A stretch of 55,491 nucleotides of DNA, from assembly GCA_009691195.1 (NCBI GenBank), contig SHVA01000013.1, forward strand, positions 1-55,491, written 5' to 3'. This DNA comes from Solirubrobacterales bacterium (lineage in GTDB: Bacteria > Actinomycetota > Thermoleophilia > Solirubrobacterales > 70-9). A program made the translations under genes and the position numbers. This document shows, piece by piece, positions 52,985 through 55,491 of the stretch (positions within the stretch are counted from its first letter, which is position 1; every line of letters starts with the position of its first letter). The notes beneath the pieces were generated by a model. It ran no database searches. It was not told where the DNA came from and saw nothing but the letters and a program-made list of their open reading frames with translations.

Positions 52985-54444
52985 TCCGCCTTGGCGGAGG
53001 CGCGAAGCTCTTCGAGCGCGTCCTCGAGCCAGCCCATCATCAGGCCGATGTCCGGCATCTGGTCGCGGTCGGCGACGATGCCGAAGTCCATGTGCCCGCA
53101 GTAGCTCATCACCGTGATGTTGAGCCCCATCCCGTCAGTGATCACCGAGATCGGATAGTGCGCCTTGATCTCGGCGCCCGCGCAGTAGAGCGGGAACTGC
53201 GGCCCCGGCACGTTGGAGATGACGAGGTTCCACGTCGGCCGGCCGCGGCTGCTGCTGGCGAAGGAGAGGCTCGTCCGCGCGGCGCGGGCGAAAACCGCCG
53301 GGGGTATGAAGTTGTTGGCGTCCTGGAGCAGCTCCGCCGGCATCGCGCGGTGGCGCTCCTTCATGTTGGCGAGCGCCGCATGGGTGCCCCGCAGCCGTTC
53401 GATCGGGTCGGCGATGTTGGTGAACAGGGGAGCCCCCATCAGCATGATCCGGTTGCCGTAGGTCCCGGCCTGCTCATCGGTACGGACCGATACCGGGATC
53501 TGGGCCACCAGCGGCTCCTCGGGCAGCTCCTCGTGCTCGATCAGCCAGCGCCGGACCGCCCCGGCGCAGATCGAGACGACGACGTCGTTGACCGAGACGC
53601 CGTACTCGTTCTTGATCTGCTTGACCTCCTCGAGGGACATCTGGCCGAAGACCACCCGCCTGTGCGGAGTGACCTTGCCGTTGAAGGAGGTCCTGGGTGC
53701 CTTCAGCTCGTTGCGCTCGAGCAGGCCGCCGTCGGAGAGAAGCAGCGCCCGCTCCAGGCGCTCCGCGATCTTAGCGAGCAGCCCGCTTCCCGGGAGGGCG
53801 CTGAAGACGGGGGTCTCGTCGAGGTTGGGGAGGGTCGAGGGCAGGGCCCGCAGCAGCCGCAGCGGGTACTTGGGGAGCCCGGCCAGGCCCCGCAGGAGCA
53901 TCTCGAGCTCACCGGGCTCACGCTCCCCGAAGCCGTTGCTCGGTGGCGGTGCCTCGCGGCCCTCCGGGCTGAGGTCGAAGAGGACCCCCATGATCTCGGC
54001 GCCCGAGAGCCCGTCGACGACCGAGTGATGGATCTTGGTCAGCAGCCCGACGTTGCCGTCCGGGAGGCCGTGGATCAGATACAGCTCCCAGAGGGGGCGC
54101 GAGCGGTCAAGCGGCCGCCCGACGATCCGCGCAACCTGCTCTGCGAGGGTGGCCTCGGTCCCCGACGGGGGCAGCGCCAGCTCGCGCACGTGAAAGCCGA
54201 GGTCGAAATCAGGGTCGTCGATCCAATAGGGGTGGTCGAGCCCGAAGGGGACCTCGGCCAGCCGCCAGCGCATCGGCGGCAGCAGCGGCAGCCGCTCCTC
54301 CATCAGCGTCATCAGGTCGTTGAGCTCGAGCTTCCCACTCGGCGTCGTGGCGGGGTCGAGCACCGCGATCCCCGCCACATGCCCGCTCTGCCGCGAGGAC
54401 TCGAGGGCGAGGAACTGAGCGTCGAGGCTGGTCAGCTGGCGCAC
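52981..54444 (-). CDS. Wax ester synthase/acyl-CoA:diacylglycerol acyltransferase (WS/DGAT)
   Basis: The 487-residue acyltransferase has the catalytic motif HHSVVDG (139-145), the early family motif LTSLDAQFLALE, and the C-terminal NLVISNVPGPQFPLYCAG and PISVITDGMGLNITVMSYCG. It makes triacylglycerol or wax esters for storage, a trait common in actinobacteria. The GTG start is preceded by GAGAAT with a 7-nt gap. Length is normal and no break is seen. Confidence 0.95.
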   Translation of the reverse strand: MRQLTSLDAQFLALESSRQSGHVAGIAVLDPATTPSGKLELNDLMTLMEERLPLLPPMRWRLAEVPFGLDHPYWIDDPDFDLGFHVRELALPPSGTEATLAEQVARIVGRPLDRSRPLWELYLIHGLPDGNVGLLTKIHHSVVDGLSGAEIMGVLFDLSPEGREAPPPSNGFGEREPGELEMLLRGLAGLPKYPLRLLRALPSTLPNLDETPVFSALPGSGLLAKIAERLERALLLSDGGLLERNELKAPRTSFNGKVTPHRRVVFGQMSLEEVKQIKNEYGVSVNDVVVSICAGAVRRWLIEHEELPEEPLVAQIPVSVRTDEQAGTYGNRIMLMGAPLFTNIADPIERLRGTHAALANMKERHRAMPAELLQDANNFIPPAVFARAARTSLSFASSSRGRPTWNLVISNVPGPQFPLYCAGAEIKAHYPISVITDGMGLNITVMSYCGHMDFGIVADRDQMPDIGLMMGWLEDALEELRASAKAD

Positions 54445-54451
54445 GGCCGCG

Positions 54452-54457
54452 ATTCTC
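54452..54457 (-). promoter_or_regulatory. Likely -10 box of the WS/DGAT gene (leaderless-type)
   Basis: GAGAAT on the minus strand ends 7 nt before GTG 54444. It lacks the leading T of TANNNT but keeps the AGAAT core and the spacing seen at hemB. Confidence 0.35.
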
Positions 54458-54490
54458 TCAGCCGCGGGCGCTCAGCGCCACCGCGGGGCC

Positions 54491-54911
54491 TCAACCGATC
54501 AGCAGCGCAGGGTCCTGGTTGCCCGTGGCGACCCCGTTCGCGCTGACGCTGTAGCCGGCAGGTGCAGGTTGGCGAAGTGCGTCTGCACGGCCCTCCTGCG
54601 CAGCGAGCGGAACCGGGTCCCGGTGGTGACCCGTTCCACCGAAGCCGCCTCGCCGCCGCCGGCCGGCTCAGCGGAGATCGCGAGCGCGTCTGGCAGATCG
54701 AGCTTCTTGATCGACTCGCCCGAACGGTCGATGAAGACCCGGTAGCTCAGCCTTGCCTCACCGGCCGGGAGCTCGATGACCTCCTCGCCGGGCACCCCGA
54801 CCTGGGCCAAGCGCGCAGCCTGTCGGGGTCGGCGAAAGAGGAACCACCAGACCAACAGCAGGTCAAGGACGAGCACCCGCCGATCAGGAGGATGTATCGC
54901 GCGTTCGGCAT
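54491..54911 (-). pseudogene. Small membrane-anchored protein gene with two frameshifts
   Basis: From ATG 54911 the minus strand reads MPNARYILLIGG. The frame then slips by a missing G in a GGG run (near 54878) into VLVLDLLLVWWFLFRRPRQ, the rest of the transmembrane helix. A soluble beta-rich domain follows (VIELPAGEARLSYRVFIDRSG, then RRAVQTHFANLHLPA). Near 54557 it slips again into GYSVSANGVATG, ending NQDPALLIG and stop at 54491. The pieces together form one plausible protein of about 140 residues. It directly abuts the tRNA-Arg fragment. The function is unknown. Confidence 0.6.
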
Positions 54912-54915
54912 CCAG

Positions 54916-54957
54916 CGCCCCGACCAGGATTCGAACCTGGGGCCTACTCCTTAGGAG
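54916..54957 (-). other. 3' half of tRNA-Arg(CCT): probable attachment (att) site
   Basis: The minus strand shows anticodon loop CTCCTAA, 3' anticodon stem GGAGT, variable loop AGGCC and T-arm CCAGG-TTCGAAT-CCTGG. The 3' acceptor strand TCGGGGC and discriminator G follow. The matching 5' half (GCCCCGA acceptor, D-arm, 5' anticodon stem) is absent: the bases before the loop (ACTGA) pair only in part with GGAGT. Tyrosine integrases often recombine in the anticodon-loop-to-3'-end part of tRNA genes and leave exactly this fragment at the distal end. The element would lie at higher coordinates. Confidence 0.75.
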
Positions 54958-55104
54958 TCAGTGCCAGCCGCGTAACCGGAGCGAAGTCCGGCGAAATCTA
55001 GCTGGTAATCAGCACAAAGCCGGTCGCTCCAGTGGCTTCCCTTGGCCGCATGTTGCACCCCTTGTGTTCGGAGGATGTTCGGAGCAATGCTGCCGGAGGC
55101 CATC

Positions 55105-55422
55105 GTGAGGGTCTGCGTGATGTGCGGCACTTCGCTTCAAGGTCGCCGAGCGGACGCCCGATGCTGTGGTGGAGCCTGCCGGGCTGAGGCCAGCCGGCTG
55201 AGAGGGATTCTCAGCGGTCATGGGGGCGGTCCTTACAGATCCATCGCCGAGAGGCTCGCGGCCAGCCGTAAGCGTACACCGCGCCGCAGAAGCGGATCCC
55301 CGAATGCCTCGGCAGACGCTTCCTCGAGCCCTCTCCCCGAGAAGGCCTTCAACAGAGAAACGCTCTCAAGGCACGGGAGCGCAACCACGAGCAAAGAAAC
55401 CAACAGAAAGAGAAATCGATAA
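55105..55422 (+). CDS. Small zinc-finger protein of the putative mobile element
   Basis: The 105-residue protein begins with a four-cysteine zinc finger, VCVMCGTSLQGRRADARCCGGAC (in parts: C4, C7, C21, C25), followed by a basic helix (RLRGILSG). Its Ser/Arg-rich, probably disordered C-terminus ends KETNRKRNR. Similar CxxCG...RRADAR-CS-AC proteins are frequent in actinobacterial phages and integrative elements; their role is unknown. GTG 55105 is chosen because GGAGG lies 5 nt upstream; ATG 55087 or 55075 are alternatives. The stop overlaps the next ATG (TAATG). Confidence 0.65.
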   Translation: MRVCVMCGTSLQGRRADARCCGGACRAEASRLRGILSGHGGGPYRSIAERLAASRKRTPRRRSGSPNASADASSSPLPEKAFNRETLSRHGSATTSKETNRKRNR

Positions 55423-55491
55423 TGCAAAATGATAATGAGCGTCGCGCCGATGAGGGCGAGCGGATCTTGTTGCAACGGACGGAGTTCGGCC
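55422..55491 (+). CDS. Start of an unidentified gene, cut by the window end
   Basis: An ATG at 55422 shares one base with the preceding TAA stop and opens a frame beginning MQNDNERRADEGERILLQR that runs off the window after 23 codons. Its coupling to the zinc-finger gene indicates a common operon. Too little is visible for a function; the charged, helical start shows no motif. Confidence 0.5.
   Translation, partial: MQNDNERRADEGERILLQRTEFG

Larger units (their letters stand above)
54958..55491. mobile_element. Left edge of a putative tRNA-Arg-integrated element (continues beyond window)
   Basis: Beyond the tRNA fragment the composition changes, most clearly at 55385-55440 where AAAG-rich sequence replaces the usual GC-rich DNA. 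Two small hairpins lie next to the junction (CCGGA/TCCGG at 54976-54991 and GCTG/CAGC at 55001-55013) and could be recombinase or excisionase sites. Genes in this segment have Shine-Dalgarno sequences and tight coupling, unlike most host genes. No integrase is seen within the 534 nt available, so element type and size are unknown. Confidence 0.55.

Noticed and set aside
54916-54990. A complete tRNA-Arg or tRNA-Leu on the minus strand
   Set aside because: The T-arm and 3' acceptor are perfect, but no GCCCCGA acceptor strand or D-arm exists in the preceding 60 nt, and the 5' anticodon stem pairs only partly.
54916-55300. A group I intron in tRNA-Arg(CCT), or a tmRNA 3' end
   Set aside because: I found no intron core elements of the AAGATATAGTC type and no tmRNA-like tag or CCA end. 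The 5' exon is not visible. An att remnant is simpler.
55233-55475. 80-residue hydrophobic frame on the minus strand near the window end
   Set aside because: It is antisense to the zinc-finger gene, which has a Shine-Dalgarno sequence and a cysteine motif; the hydrophobic start comes from the A-rich stretch read backwards.

Overview
The window is 55.5 kb of chromosomal DNA from a very GC-rich bacterium. It looks like a deep-branching actinobacterium, and Thermoleophilia (Solirubrobacterales or relatives) is my best guess. The reasons are frequent GTG starts, a wax-ester-synthase/DGAT protein, TreT beside OtsA, a menaquinone-type split cytochrome bc complex, and a remnant of a secreted-protein family whose N-terminus I associate with this class. 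The placement is inference; no 16S gene is present. Almost everything is ordinary core genome until about 54.96 kb, where a mobile element appears to begin.

Layout. 1-5.5 kb: tRNA-Ile, a DUF151 nuclease-family protein, a phosphodiesterase/GtrA/GT-C membrane cluster, and YmdB. 5.6-7.7 kb: an ABC-2 exporter. 7.7-15.8 kb: a continuous respiratory cluster, hemB - fused siroheme-decarboxylase-like gene - hemL - HepS-like gene - Rieske - cytochrome b - subunit IV/cytochrome c - menG - polyprenyl diphosphate synthase. It is closed by a strong hairpin and makes haem, the bc complex and menaquinone. 15.8-21.4 kb: a zinc-ribbon protein, dcd, tatA-tatC, tRNA-Lys, a nonsense-truncated NTF2-like gene and a nucleotide-sugar dehydrogenase. 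21.5-28.7 kb: a replication/translation block on the minus strand (rpsF-ssb-rpsR-rplI, then dnaB, a DnaI-like loader and purA), interrupted by a plus-strand MFS exporter. 28.8-32.7 kb: secreted and envelope proteins. 32.7-36 kb: otsA and treT flanking a decayed gene. 36-40.3 kb: a two-component system with an HtrA protease and an inositol-phosphatase-like protein, resembling mycobacterial mprAB-pepD. 40.4-47.2 kb: an M28-like protein that seems to lack its metal ligands, thiL, a GT-C protein, PBP1 and MscS. 47.3-54.9 kb: HAD, RDD-CPBP, L,D-transpeptidase, pyrE and WS/DGAT, mixed with three frameshifted genes.

Two cross-cutting observations matter most. First, at least a dozen genes have a TANNNT-like -10 hexamer ending only 6-9 nt before the start codon and no Shine-Dalgarno sequence, which suggests widespread leaderless transcription. 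Second, the minus strand at 54916-54957 carries only the 3' half of a tRNA-Arg(CCT), from the anticodon loop onward. Beyond it the DNA becomes visibly less GC-rich and the genes have Shine-Dalgarno sequences. This is the classic appearance of one end of an integrated element, most of which lies outside the window.
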